From the NCBI RefSeq assembly GCF_018502485.1, contig NZ_CP075546.1: a DNA stretch of 64,000 nt. One strand, 5' to 3'. How positions within the stretch are numbered: the first letter of the stretch is position 1; the number at the start of each line of letters is the position of its first letter. The position numbers and the translations under genes are program-made. Of this stretch, positions 16,429 to 25,126 are shown piece after piece. The notes under the pieces are model-generated. The model searched no databases. It saw only the letters and a program-made list of their open reading frames with translations, and was not told the DNA's origin. This DNA comes from Methanospirillum purgamenti. GTDB taxonomy: Archaea > Halobacteriota > Methanomicrobia > Methanomicrobiales > Methanospirillaceae.

Positions 16429-17475
16429 ATGAGTGACGAGATACAGGAAATCCTGAAAATCCCGGAATCTCCGGTAATTGAAATTGTAGATGACCTGGTA
16501 CAGGTATATAAAGAGTACATGGTCATAAAAGCAGCACTGAAACGAGATCTGTTTTCATGGCTTTCGGAGAATGGCCCTGCAACTCCAGAAAAAATCGCTG
16601 TCGGAGCCGGTATCCGGCCGGAATTTATGACAAGCCTCCTTGGTATGCTCTATTATCTTGATATGGTTCGCAAAAACGGAGATGAGTATGCGATTTCTCC
16701 TGCAGCACGGATGCATTTTGTCAAAAACAGTCCGTTCTACCAGGGGGATTATATCATGAATATCGCTGCAGATGATTCACCATGGAAGGATATTGATGTG
16801 TTTCTTACCCATCCGGAGAAGAAACAGACATTTGACACCCTGTCAGCGGAGTCAGTTCGTTCAGAGGCGAATCTTGCCCTTCGGGGAACAATACAGAATG
16901 TGATAAATATACTGAAGACCTGGGATGGATTTTTATCTGCCAGATCGTTTTTGGAGGTTCAGAGTGGTCATGGTCTGTATGCCATAGCTGCCTGTCAGAA
17001 TAACCCGAAGATGACAGCGACGGTTCTGACAGGTTCTGTTGATCCTTCTTTTGCAGAAGAGAATATCGAAAAATTCGGAATGAAAAACCGGATTCAGGTT
17101 GTTTCAGGTGATATTGAATCATACCAGGGATCTGCATCTGACATCGTTCTTGTTGCTCATGTACTGTATTCACATATAGGGACATTGCCCGCAATCCTTT
17201 CCAAATTAGCATCCATGATCTCCCAAGGGGGCCTGTTCCTGTCAAATCACTGGTTTTTCTCTCCCCCGGTTGGAACAGGTATGCAAGGACTGTATGAACT
17301 AGAACTTGCAATTCATAACCGGTATCATCAGCTCCCGGATAAACGAGAATTCGAAAAATTATGTGATGATTGTGGTCTGATCATCCGCCAGTCAGGAGTT
17401 ATCAGGTCACGGTATGGAGAGTCCTCTCTTCATCTGGCTCAGAAGAGTAATGGACAGTTACTTAACACTGTATGA
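16429..17475 (+). CDS. SAM-dependent methyltransferase homologue with N-terminal winged-helix dimerisation domain
   Basis: The 348-residue protein has the architecture of the O-methyltransferase 2 / acetylserotonin methyltransferase family. A helical dimerisation and winged-helix part covers about 20-100 (IAVGAGIRPEFMTSLLGMLYYLDMV), followed by a Rossmann fold. The SAM motif is weak: FLEVQSGHGLYAIAA replaces the usual D-x-G-G-G-x-G, with Ser and His where glycines are expected. The acidic residue after the second strand (GSVDPSF) and the DIVLVAHVLYSH stretch fit the fold. It lies between fwd set 2 and the orphan fwdDB, on the same strand. The substrate is unknown, and SAM binding may be altered. 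Confidence 0.72.
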   Translation: MSDEIQEILKIPESPVIEIVDDLVQVYKEYMVIKAALKRDLFSWLSENGPATPEKIAVGAGIRPEFMTSLLGMLYYLDMVRKNGDEYAISPAARMHFVKNSPFYQGDYIMNIAADDSPWKDIDVFLTHPEKKQTFDTLSAESVRSEANLALRGTIQNVINILKTWDGFLSARSFLEVQSGHGLYAIAACQNNPKMTATVLTGSVDPSFAEENIEKFGMKNRIQVVSGDIESYQGSASDIVLVAHVLYSHIGTLPAILSKLASMISQGGLFLSNHWFFSPPVGTGMQGLYELELAIHNRYHQLPDKREFEKLCDDCGLIIRQSGVIRSRYGESSLHLAQKSNGQLLNTV

Positions 17476-17499
17476 AGAATAACCATGAAGGAGAGTATC

Positions 17500-17772
17500 A
17501 TGCCCCGCCCAGAACAAGAAGGATATACCCCTTTTAGTACCTTAACTGATGCAGAGCTGAAAGAAGCGATGCTGAAACACATCAAAATGGGATATATTTT
17601 AAAATTCCCCGGAAAATCAAAGGAAGCAGAACAGGTTTCTCAGGACATTATAAATCGTCTTACGATTGAACAGATGAAGGAGATTAATCCTCATACGTTT
17701 TTCTTCAACAAACCGGGGAGTGAAAAACCGAAAAATCCCTATGATCTGGCTATTGAGCTTCTTGGAGAATAA
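17500..17772 (+). CDS. Small hypothetical protein between methyltransferase and fwdDB
   Basis: A 90-residue charged soluble protein with no family I recognise. AAGGAG lies at the right distance before the ATG at 17500, which is therefore chosen over the in-frame ATG at 17485. The sequence is rich in Lys and Glu with helical segments (DAELKEAMLKHIKMGYILKF). It sits 25 bases after the methyltransferase gene and 40 bases before fwdD of set 3, so it is probably cotranscribed with both. Confidence 0.65.
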   Translation: MPRPEQEGYTPFSTLTDAELKEAMLKHIKMGYILKFPGKSKEAEQVSQDIINRLTIEQMKEINPHTFFFNKPGSEKPKNPYDLAIELLGE

Positions 17773-17812
17773 GAGGATCTGACAATATTTTTCGTTTTTA
17801 GGCCTTTTGATT

Positions 17813-18235
17813 ATGATATCTCAACGCACTCTGACCATGATAACTCACCGGTCAATTGAAGAAGGCATCGCCATGGAGAAAGGGAAACAATCCAGGGAGT
17901 ATTTTGATGCCTGTAGTGTTATTGAAATGAATGACCTTGATATGCTCCGGATGGGGATTGAAGAAGATTCTCCGGTTAGAGTTGTCAGTGAGTGCGGTGA
18001 AGTTGTAGTCACTGCCATTATCGGAATACAGGAACTCCCACCAGGCATGTGTCACATCAGACAAGGGGTCTGGGCAAACCAGATTGTTCCGATAAGAACC
18101 CAGTCAACTGGCGTTCCGCAGTACAGCGGGTTTCCGGTTACTGTAACCCCGGCCCCTGAATTAAAAGTCAGGAGTGCTCGTGATCTGATATGTGAATCGG
18201 TTGGAATGTGGAGGGAAGATGCCGAAAATTCTTGA
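17813..18235 (+). CDS. fwdD: Formylmethanofuran dehydrogenase subunit D, set 3
   Basis: A 140-residue molybdopterin-binding subunit very similar to set 2 FwdD: EEGIAMEKGKQSREYFDACS, then CHIRQGVWANQIVPIRTQS, then VPQYSGFPVTVTPAPE. The ATG at 17813 is taken as the start; an in-frame TTG at 17807 would add two residues. It overlaps the downstream fwdB by 17 bases. No fwdA or fwdC accompanies this pair. TTAGGCC just upstream (17798-17804) resembles, but does not match, the recurrent TTAGGCA element. Confidence 0.9.
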   Translation: MISQRTLTMITHRSIEEGIAMEKGKQSREYFDACSVIEMNDLDMLRMGIEEDSPVRVVSECGEVVVTAIIGIQELPPGMCHIRQGVWANQIVPIRTQSTGVPQYSGFPVTVTPAPELKVRSARDLICESVGMWREDAENS

Positions 18236-19604
18236 AGGAATCGGGTGTCCATATTGTGGGTGCTCCTGTGATGATGTCAGAGTAGTCGTGTCTGATGATG
18301 GAAAAAAGATCCTGGAGGTTGAAAATGCCTGTGCTATCGGGACTGAGATTTTTCTTCAGGCTACAAACCATGAGCGGATTACCCGGCCACGTCTCCGTCA
18401 GCCGGATGGGAGTTACAGTGAAATTTCCTACGATGAGGCGATTGATTTTGCTGCAAAAGCCATCCTGGACGCGAAAAAGCCCCTGATGTACGGATTTGGA
18501 TCGACAACCTGTGAAGCACAGCGGGCAGCAGCACAACTGATGGAAATTGGTTACGGGATTTTGGATAATTGCGCCTCTATCTGTCATGGGCCATCTCTCA
18601 TGGCATTTTTTGACAATGGTCACCCGACCTGTACTCTTGGCGAGGTGAAAAACCGTGCAGATGTCATCCTGTACTGGGGGGCGAACCCGGTTCATGCCCA
18701 TCCACGGCATATGTCCAGATATGCAATATATCCCTTAGGATTTTTTAAGGAAAATGGTTTTACTGAAAGAACGGTTATCGTGGTAGACCCCCGGAAAACC
18801 GACACTGCCGGGGTTGCTGATTATCACCTGCAGATCAAACAGGGCCATGATTATGATCTCTTGAATGCATTCCGGATGGTCCTGTACGGGTATGAATCTG
18901 ATATTCCTGAAATGGTTGCCGGAATCCCGAAACAATCTATCCTGGAAGTCTCGAAGATCTTGAAGAGAGCAAAATTCGGTGTGTGCTTTTTTGGTATGGG
19001 CCTTACCCACACTGATGGACGAAATCACAATGTTGACATAGCAATCTCACTCATGCGGGACTTAAACGCCGTATCAAAATGGTCTATCATGGCAATGCGA
19101 GGACATTTTAATGTAGCCGGCCCAAACAGGGTTTGGTGCTGGACCTATGGATTTCCCTATTGTGTTGATCTCACGAAAGGAGATTATGCTCACATGAATC
19201 CGGGGGAAACGAGTACGATTGATCTTGCCTCCCGTGATGAAATTGATCTCTTCATTAATATCGGAACCGATGCAGCGGCTCATTTTCCTATTGATGCAGT
19301 GAAAAAACTGAAAAAGCATACCTGGATAACCATTGATCCAAATGTGAGTATGGCTGCAGAAATTGCAGATCTCCACATTCCAGTGGGAATTTCCGGGGTT
19401 GAAGTTCCGGGAATTGTGTACCGGATGGATAATGTTCCAATTCAGTATCGGAAAGTAATTGATATGCCTGAAGGGATGCTATCTGATGAAGAGGTTTTAA
19501 CTGGAATAGCAAACCGGTTAGAAGAGTTAATCCTTGAGAAAGCGAAAAAATATTGTCTGGATAGTTCTGAATCGATATCTTCGGAATCAGTAATTTGTAC
19601 GTAA
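18219..19604 (+). CDS. fwdB: Formylmethanofuran dehydrogenase subunit B, set 3 (orphan catalytic subunit)
   Basis: A 461-residue catalytic subunit starting at ATG 18219 (MPKILEGIGC), behind GGAGGGAAG. CPYCGCSC occupies residues 10-17 and the metal-ligand Cys122 is in ASICHGPS, as in the other two copies. Compared with set 2 it has about 18 extra C-terminal residues rich in serine (SSESISSESVIC). Only D and B are present in this set, so the pair must either borrow FwdA and FwdC from another set or act alone. All visible catalytic residues are kept, so it does not look like a pseudogene. Confidence 0.93.
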   Translation: MPKILEGIGCPYCGCSCDDVRVVVSDDGKKILEVENACAIGTEIFLQATNHERITRPRLRQPDGSYSEISYDEAIDFAAKAILDAKKPLMYGFGSTTCEAQRAAAQLMEIGYGILDNCASICHGPSLMAFFDNGHPTCTLGEVKNRADVILYWGANPVHAHPRHMSRYAIYPLGFFKENGFTERTVIVVDPRKTDTAGVADYHLQIKQGHDYDLLNAFRMVLYGYESDIPEMVAGIPKQSILEVSKILKRAKFGVCFFGMGLTHTDGRNHNVDIAISLMRDLNAVSKWSIMAMRGHFNVAGPNRVWCWTYGFPYCVDLTKGDYAHMNPGETSTIDLASRDEIDLFINIGTDAAAHFPIDAVKKLKKHTWITIDPNVSMAAEIADLHIPVGISGVEVPGIVYRMDNVPIQYRKVIDMPEGMLSDEEVLTGIANRLEELILEKAKKYCLDSSESISSESVICT

Positions 19605-19697
19605 AAAATATCTGCAAATAGCCGATTTTTCGGAATTTGAGCAGAAAACACGATAACTATTTTCAGAAGCAATAAGGAAATTACTGAAAATTACGTA

Positions 19698-19706
19698 GAA
19701 AAAAAA
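19698..19706 (-). terminator. T-run terminator after mvhD
   Basis: On the minus strand an uninterrupted run of T (A at 19698-19706 on the plus strand) follows the mvhD stop within about 15 bases. Archaeal intrinsic terminators are typically such T runs. It also separates the convergent fwdDB set 3 transcript. Confidence 0.5.
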
Positions 19707-19709
19707 TAT

Positions 19710-20132
19710 TTATTTTTTGAATTCCTTGATCGGGCTGGGACCAAGTTCCTTGACGGTGTTGGTAACATCTTCCATGACCATACCCCATTTTGCACCCTCG
19801 GATGCTGAGACAAAGGTCATACGGAAACGCTTGTCATCAAGACCGATGTTTTTAAGCAGGGACTTGATCATGAACATACGCTTTGCTGCTTTGTAGTTAC
19901 CTTCAAGGTAGTGACAGTCACCAAAGTGACATCCGGAGACGAGGACACCATCTGCACCCTCAACAAATGCCTTGAGGATGAAGAGCATGTCAACACGTCC
20001 GGTACACATAACACGGATTGCACGGACCGTTGGTGGGTACTGGATACGTGCACCACCGGCAAGGTCAGCACCTGCGTAGGAACACCAGTTGCAGATGATT
20101 GCGAGAATCTGTGGTTTCCATTCGTCTGCCAT
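19710..20132 (-). CDS. mvhD: F420-non-reducing hydrogenase iron-sulfur subunit D, Hdr-linked
   Basis: MvhD is the small [2Fe-2S] protein that connects an electron donor to HdrA. The 140 residues show the family's cysteine pattern: CNWCSYAGADLAG near the N-terminus, then VRAIRVMCTGRVD and SGCHFGDCHYLEGNY. No mvhA or mvhG gene is near, so here it probably joins formate dehydrogenase, rather than a hydrogenase, to HdrA, as known for Methanospirillum. Its start overlaps the hdrA stop by one base (TAATG). It is the last gene of fwdG-fwdF-hdrC-hdrB-hdrA-mvhD. Confidence 0.93.
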   Translation of the reverse strand: MADEWKPQILAIICNWCSYAGADLAGGARIQYPPTVRAIRVMCTGRVDMLFILKAFVEGADGVLVSGCHFGDCHYLEGNYKAAKRMFMIKSLLKNIGLDDKRFRMTFVSASEGAKWGMVMEDVTNTVKELGPSPIKEFKK

Positions 20133-22147
20133 TACTGTTCTCCTCCTGCAAAGAATGCATCAATCTGTGCTGCGATCTGTGGTGTGGTAAAGTGCTGCAT
20201 CTTGATTGCTCCACCTGGACAGAATCCTCCACAGGTACCACAGCCTTTACACTTGGCTTCGGTAACAACCATGACGGTTCTGCCATCCTTCTCACCAAGG
20301 GCGAGTGCAGAGTATGGACAGAGGTTCACACACATTCCACAACCGGCACACAGTTCGTCAATACACATGGCAAAGTATGGCTCAAGCTCGACTTTACCCA
20401 TGTGAATTGGAATAGATGCTGCTGATGCTGCACCTTCTGCCTGTGCAACTGCGTCAGGAATGTCTTTTGGACCCTGACAGACACCGGCGAGGAACACTCC
20501 TGCAGTGGTAGTTCCACAGGGGTTTAATTTCGGGTGTGCTTCAAGCATCCAGCCGTCCTGTGATGCAGATACACCGAACTTCTTCCGAAGAACGTTTGCA
20601 CCTTCATTGGGCTGTGCTGCGGCTGCAAGGACAAGCAGATCGACTTCTACATCGACCGGGCGACCGAGCAGGGTATCTTCAGTATAGACGTGGAGGTTCT
20701 TGGTTGCTGGATCCTCAAGCACATTGGCGACACGTCCACGGATGAACTTGGCACCCTCATGCTGGATACGGTAGTAGAACTCCTCGTACATCTTACCAAA
20801 GGACCGGATATCCATGTAGAAGAGGTATGCAACAGCACCTGGAATCTTCTCCATGATCTGGTGAGCATGCTTGAGTGAGTACATACAACAGAACCGGGAA
20901 CAGTATGGCTTTCCGATTCCGGTGTTGTCTCTGGATCCTGCACACAGCACAAATCCAACCTTCATCGGGGTCTTGCCATCGCTTGGACGGACAAGGTGAC
21001 CACCGGTCGGACCGGATGCACAGATCAGACGCTCGAACTCGAGAGCATTGATGACGTTATCAAACTGCTTGTATCCCCACTCTCTCTTGTTCTCAACCGG
21101 GAAGAGTTCGTATCCGGTTGCAAGGATTGCGGTTCCGACTTTGTACTTGACAAATTCGTCCTGCATCTCAAGGTCAATTGCCTTCTTCTCACCACAGGCC
21201 TCGACACACAGACCACACTTGACACAGGAGTCAAAGTCGACGGTGTAGATAAGTGGCATGACCTGGGCGTGGTAGATGTAGATAGCCTTGCGTGGTGCCA
21301 TTCCCATTTCGAACGGGTTTGGCTTGATGACTGGACAGACACCTGCACAGTCTCCACAACCATTACAGCCACCACCAACAATTCCCTTGGCAGTTGCTTC
21401 GGTCGGTGTCAGGACACCACGGGCTTTCTTCCGAAGAGTGACTTCGAAGTTACCGATGTATCCTTCTACGGTCTCAACCTCATGGTAGGTCAGAAGTTCG
21501 ATGTTCGGGTGACGTCCGACATCCACCATCTTTGGTGTCAGAATACACTGTGAACAGTCAAGGGTCGGGAAGGTCTTGTCAAGCTGAGACATACGACCAC
21601 CGACGGTCGGGGTCCGCTCAACAAGGTAGGTCTTGATTCCTGCACTTGCAAGGTCAAGGGCTGCCTGAATACCTGCAACTCCTGCTCCGACAACCATTGC
21701 GGTAGGCTCTACCGGAACGCTCTTTGGAATAAGGTCTTCAAGCATTGTTGCCTTTGCAACTGCCATTCTGACCTGGTCCTTTGCCTTCTCGGTTGCTTCG
21801 TCCCACATACCATGCATGTGAACCCATGAGTTCTGCTCACGGATGTTTGCCATCTCGAACCGGAATGGATTTAATCCTCCTTCCTTGGTAGCGGTACGGA
21901 AGGTTGGTTCGTGAAGACGGGGGGAACATGCTGCGACAACAACACCGGTCAGGTTGTGTTCCTTGATTGCATCATCAATCTTCTTCTGACCTGGTGTTGA
22001 GCACATGTACTGATACTGGTCTGCAATTGCTACGTATGGAAGTGTCTTCGCATAGTTGACGACATCATCAATCGACAGGGAACCTGCGATGTTGGTACCG
22101 CAGTGGCACAGGAAGACACCAATTCTTGGTTCAGTTTTTTCTGCCAT
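20132..22147 (-). CDS. hdrA: CoB-CoM heterodisulfide reductase subunit A (flavin-bifurcating)
   Basis: HdrA holds the FAD that splits electron pairs between the heterodisulfide and ferredoxin. The 671-residue protein begins at 22147 behind GAGGAGG; upstream in-frame codons encode unrelated sequence. The N-terminal domain has FLCHCGTNIAG. The FAD-binding motif VVGAGVAGIQAALDLA is near residue 155. There is an inserted ferredoxin region (GCNGCGDCAGVCP and CVKCGLCVEAC), a DCSQC motif, and two C-terminal ferredoxin motifs (CAGCGMCVNLCP, CKGCGTCGGFCP). The usual length is about 650-670 residues. It sits between hdrB and mvhD. Confidence 0.96.
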   Translation of the reverse strand: MAEKTEPRIGVFLCHCGTNIAGSLSIDDVVNYAKTLPYVAIADQYQYMCSTPGQKKIDDAIKEHNLTGVVVAACSPRLHEPTFRTATKEGGLNPFRFEMANIREQNSWVHMHGMWDEATEKAKDQVRMAVAKATMLEDLIPKSVPVEPTAMVVGAGVAGIQAALDLASAGIKTYLVERTPTVGGRMSQLDKTFPTLDCSQCILTPKMVDVGRHPNIELLTYHEVETVEGYIGNFEVTLRKKARGVLTPTEATAKGIVGGGCNGCGDCAGVCPVIKPNPFEMGMAPRKAIYIYHAQVMPLIYTVDFDSCVKCGLCVEACGEKKAIDLEMQDEFVKYKVGTAILATGYELFPVENKREWGYKQFDNVINALEFERLICASGPTGGHLVRPSDGKTPMKVGFVLCAGSRDNTGIGKPYCSRFCCMYSLKHAHQIMEKIPGAVAYLFYMDIRSFGKMYEEFYYRIQHEGAKFIRGRVANVLEDPATKNLHVYTEDTLLGRPVDVEVDLLVLAAAAQPNEGANVLRKKFGVSASQDGWMLEAHPKLNPCGTTTAGVFLAGVCQGPKDIPDAVAQAEGAASAASIPIHMGKVELEPYFAMCIDELCAGCGMCVNLCPYSALALGEKDGRTVMVVTEAKCKGCGTCGGFCPGGAIKMQHFTTPQIAAQIDAFFAGGEQ

Positions 22148-22160
22148 GTCTTTGTCCTCC

Positions 22161-23051
22161 TCAAAGCACCTTCTGCAGGAATGGTGTACAGTCGATTGCA
22201 TGCAGGTCAAGTGCAAGATCCTGTGGGCTCATACCCTGGGCAAGACCGAGAAGTTCGTTGTAGTGAAGGACTGGGATATTGTATACGTCACCGAACTTCT
22301 CTTTGATCTCGATCTGACCACGGTCAAACTGAAGCTGACAGAATGGACACAGTTCTGTGATTGCGTCTGCACCTGCTTCCTGAATGTTGATAAGTTTCTC
22401 GTTGGTGATGTCAAGGGCATGAACGATATCATAACCACGGACACCGCCACCAGCACCACAGCACTGCATCTTGTTGCGGTACTGGACTGGTTCTGCACCA
22501 AGGGCACCGATCAGTTCTTCAAACCACATTGGGTTTTCGGTGTCTCCGAAGTGTCTCTCTTTCTTTGGTTTCATTAAGTGACAGCCATAGTGTGCTGCAA
22601 CTTTTGCTCCTGAAAGTGGAGTTGTGACACTGTCCTTGATCTTCTGAACACCACAGATCTTCTCATCATAGTAAAGTTCTGCAAGGTGCCAGACATCAAT
22701 GGTACCCTTAAACTGCATGTCAATCTCAGCAAGAACTTCGTTTGTGCTGTCCCGAAGTTCATCGTTGTGCTTGAGGATGTGGTTAACTTCCCAGATTGAC
22801 TTGTAACAACCGTTGCAGATGAGTGCAATGTCTTTTTTCATCTCTTCTGCAAGGACGAGGTTTCGTGCTGCCATTGCGTACCAGACATTCAGGTCAATGG
22901 ATCCGAATGCACCTGGAGCAGGACAACAGCTGGCACCTTTCAGCGGGAGGAGTTTGATACCGACCTTTTCACTGGTCTTGATGGCAGACGCCTCACAGCC
23001 GGGGTACCGGTTTGGTGCAATACACCCAAGGAAAAATGCGTATTCGTGCAC
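22161..23051 (-). CDS. hdrB: CoB-CoM heterodisulfide reductase subunit B
   Basis: HdrB carries the two non-cubane [4Fe-4S] clusters that reduce CoM-S-S-CoB. The two cysteine-rich CCG domains are visible. The first runs from FFLGCIAPNRYPGCE through GASCCPAPGAF to CNGC. The second has HYGCHLMKPKK, CCGAGGGVRGY and CPFCQLQ. The length of 296 residues is standard. It begins 2 bases after hdrC and ends 13 bases before hdrA. HdrB and HdrC are the site of heterodisulfide reduction in the cytosolic complex. Confidence 0.96.
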   Translation of the reverse strand: MHEYAFFLGCIAPNRYPGCEASAIKTSEKVGIKLLPLKGASCCPAPGAFGSIDLNVWYAMAARNLVLAEEMKKDIALICNGCYKSIWEVNHILKHNDELRDSTNEVLAEIDMQFKGTIDVWHLAELYYDEKICGVQKIKDSVTTPLSGAKVAAHYGCHLMKPKKERHFGDTENPMWFEELIGALGAEPVQYRNKMQCCGAGGGVRGYDIVHALDITNEKLINIQEAGADAITELCPFCQLQFDRGQIEIKEKFGDVYNIPVLHYNELLGLAQGMSPQDLALDLHAIDCTPFLQKVL

Positions 23052-23053
23052 GT

Positions 23054-23629
23054 TTAGTCACCCTTCAGAATTCTGTCTGCATTCTCTTTCAGCTCATAAT
23101 GGTCGATAATCTTCTGGATACCCTTGACAAATTCAGGATATGAATGAGTTGTCGGTGGGTCTGCAGGAAGACCAAGCTTGGTACGTGCTGCACGGTTGAC
23201 GTCATTGTTTGGCACACCGTGACCACTGTTATAGATAAGCTGGACAGTCTGCAAGAAGTTCTTTGGAACAATGTCCCGCTTGAATGCAAGGTTTCTCATT
23301 GCCATGATAACATCGGTTGGAGCGATGTCACGTGGGCAGCGGTCTGTACAGGAATAACAGGTTGTACAGAGCCAGAGATCCGGGTCAGTCAGGGCTTCAT
23401 TCTCAAGTCCAAGGACACAGCGTCTCATGAAGAGACGGATCCGGTATGAACTCCGGGGTGCTGACGGGCAGGAACCGGTACAGGTACCACACTGGTAGCA
23501 CATATTTGCGATAGTTCTGCTGGTCTTGAGGATCTTCTCGGTAAACTCAGGGTTTGTATCGGTGAGATGGTACCGGCGATCTGCAAGTTTTTTGTCCAGT
23601 TCTGGAATGTTATATGATTTTGCAGCCAT
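23054..23629 (-). CDS. hdrC: CoB-CoM heterodisulfide reductase subunit C
   Basis: HdrC carries two [4Fe-4S] clusters that wire HdrA to HdrB. Both motifs are complete: CYQCGTCTGSCP near residue 44 and CTTCYSCTDRCP near residue 88. The length of 191 residues is in the family range. The start at 23629 follows an AGAGGTGTC ribosome site and lies 12 bases after the polyferredoxin gene ends, placing hdrCBA in one transcript with fwdGF. Confidence 0.95.
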   Translation of the reverse strand: MAAKSYNIPELDKKLADRRYHLTDTNPEFTEKILKTSRTIANMCYQCGTCTGSCPSAPRSSYRIRLFMRRCVLGLENEALTDPDLWLCTTCYSCTDRCPRDIAPTDVIMAMRNLAFKRDIVPKNFLQTVQLIYNSGHGVPNNDVNRAARTKLGLPADPPTTHSYPEFVKGIQKIIDHYELKENADRILKGD

Positions 23630-23641
23630 AAGACACCTCTA

Positions 23642-24808
23642 TTACTGGCTTACCGCCTTTAATTCAACAGAACCGGCCAGGGATGACTGTTCTTTGACCT
23701 TGGAAGTTCTTGGAGTGAAGAGTTTTTCCTTGATCTTCTTAAAGAGGTCAGTCTCTTTGCCTTTGATCTTCACGCTGTCACGGCGGAGGTAGATGATATC
23801 CTCACCCGGACAGGCATGGACACAGGCTCCACACAGGATACAGAAGTCCGGATTTACTGCAATATTTGCCTCTACTTGTCCCTTCATATCCTTTGCAGGC
23901 TTTGGTGTCGGGAGATAAATGGCATTTGCCGGGCAAACATCAACACAGGTGGAACATCCTCCTGGACATTTCTCTGCATGGAACGTGATCTCTCCTTCAA
24001 AGATCTTGTTCACAGTAATAGCTTCGGTCGGACAGTTGATTGCACACCAGCGGCATGTACAACAGTCTTCCTCGATGATGTTGACGTTTCCAAGTTTTTT
24101 CTGTCCGACAACAGTCCGTGTAACCTTGATTGCCTCAGATGGACATGCTTCTGCACAGACATTACATCCGTCACAGTATGCCTCATCCCAGATAACTTCA
24201 CCCTCAACAGCTCCCTTTTCAGGACTGAAGGGCTTGTGGAGCACATTGATGGCCTCACACAGGTTGCCACAGATGCCACACTTGGTACACTTTTCATCAT
24301 CGACAACAAACTCAACCTTGAGATTGATGCCCTGACCTTTTGCAAGACCTTCCTTGTCCTGTCCTTCAAAGAGAGGGACATCGCGGTCTATTGCATCACG
24401 GGGACAAACATCGTCACAGATATTACATCTGACACATTTGTCTTGGTCAATTGCCGTTCCCTTGTCATATGTCGGGAATCCTTCTTTTTCAAGGATTGGC
24501 AGACGTTCTTCGCCATCAACTTTCAGAGCCAGAGCAGAGAAAGGACACATAATGACACAGACACCACAGTATGAGCATTTTGTCTCATCGACACGAATGC
24601 TTGCTGCATCATCAACAAGTCCTCTCCGGACTCCTCCGACTGCCCCTACTACAATCGCTTCTTCGGGACAGACTTCAGCACAGATACCACACCCGGTACA
24701 AACATCATTGTCAAGGATGAGGTTGTTTACCTGCTGGAGAAGTCTCTGCTCCATTATAACCTTAGACCCATCAGAGGTCTTGGAATACTTAGGAAACAGT
24801 GTAGACAT
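23642..24808 (-). CDS. fwdF: Polyferredoxin subunit FwdF with eight [4Fe-4S] motifs
   Basis: FwdF is the electron wire of formylmethanofuran dehydrogenase. The 388-residue protein starts at 24808 (MSTLFPKYSK) behind GAGGT; an upstream ATG at 24865 would add unrelated residues. I count eight cysteine motifs: CTGCGICAEVC, CSYCGVCVIMC, CVRCNICDDVC, CTKCGICGNLC, CDGCNVCAEAC, CTCRWCAINC, CPGGCSTCVDVC and CILCGACVHAC. Eight clusters is the number expected for FwdF. No other polyferredoxin gene is in the window, so it may serve all Fwd sets. It is cotranscribed with hdrCBA. Confidence 0.88.
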   Translation of the reverse strand: MSTLFPKYSKTSDGSKVIMEQRLLQQVNNLILDNDVCTGCGICAEVCPEEAIVVGAVGGVRRGLVDDAASIRVDETKCSYCGVCVIMCPFSALALKVDGEERLPILEKEGFPTYDKGTAIDQDKCVRCNICDDVCPRDAIDRDVPLFEGQDKEGLAKGQGINLKVEFVVDDEKCTKCGICGNLCEAINVLHKPFSPEKGAVEGEVIWDEAYCDGCNVCAEACPSEAIKVTRTVVGQKKLGNVNIIEEDCCTCRWCAINCPTEAITVNKIFEGEITFHAEKCPGGCSTCVDVCPANAIYLPTPKPAKDMKGQVEANIAVNPDFCILCGACVHACPGEDIIYLRRDSVKIKGKETDLFKKIKEKLFTPRTSKVKEQSSLAGSVELKAVSQ

Positions 24809-24868
24809 TAAGATACCTCGGTTGTTCACGAATTCTGTTCCTGAAACGCTTATCTTTCTCCGCACCCT

Positions 24869-25126
24869 TCAGGCTTTAACAGCCTGGGGAGGTTGACCGG
24901 AGAGCTGAATCACATCGTATGGGCATGCATCGACACAGATTCCACAGCCTGCACAAAGTTCATACTTGACATCAAGAGAGATTGCTGCTCCATTGATGAC
25001 TTTATAGATCTTATCCGTGCTCGCCGGGTTAACCGTGAATAACTCCAGTGCATTCACTGGACATGCTACCACACAATTGTTGCAGCCGGTACAGCGTTCC
25101 ATGTTTACATGAACTGCAAATGCCAT
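24869..25126 (-). CDS. fwdG: Two-cluster ferredoxin subunit FwdG
   Basis: An 85-residue 2[4Fe-4S] ferredoxin. The motifs are CTGCNNCVVACP near residue 12 and CAGCGICVDACP near residue 57, separated by an insertion longer than in simple clostridial ferredoxins. It is the first gene of the operon that continues with fwdF and hdrCBA, 60 bases ahead of fwdF. In the Fwd enzyme this subunit joins FwdF to FwdB, and in the Methanospirillum supercomplex it lies on the path from Hdr to CO2 reduction. Confidence 0.85.
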   Translation of the reverse strand: MAFAVHVNMERCTGCNNCVVACPVNALELFTVNPASTDKIYKVINGAAISLDVKYELCAGCGICVDACPYDVIQLSGQPPQAVKA

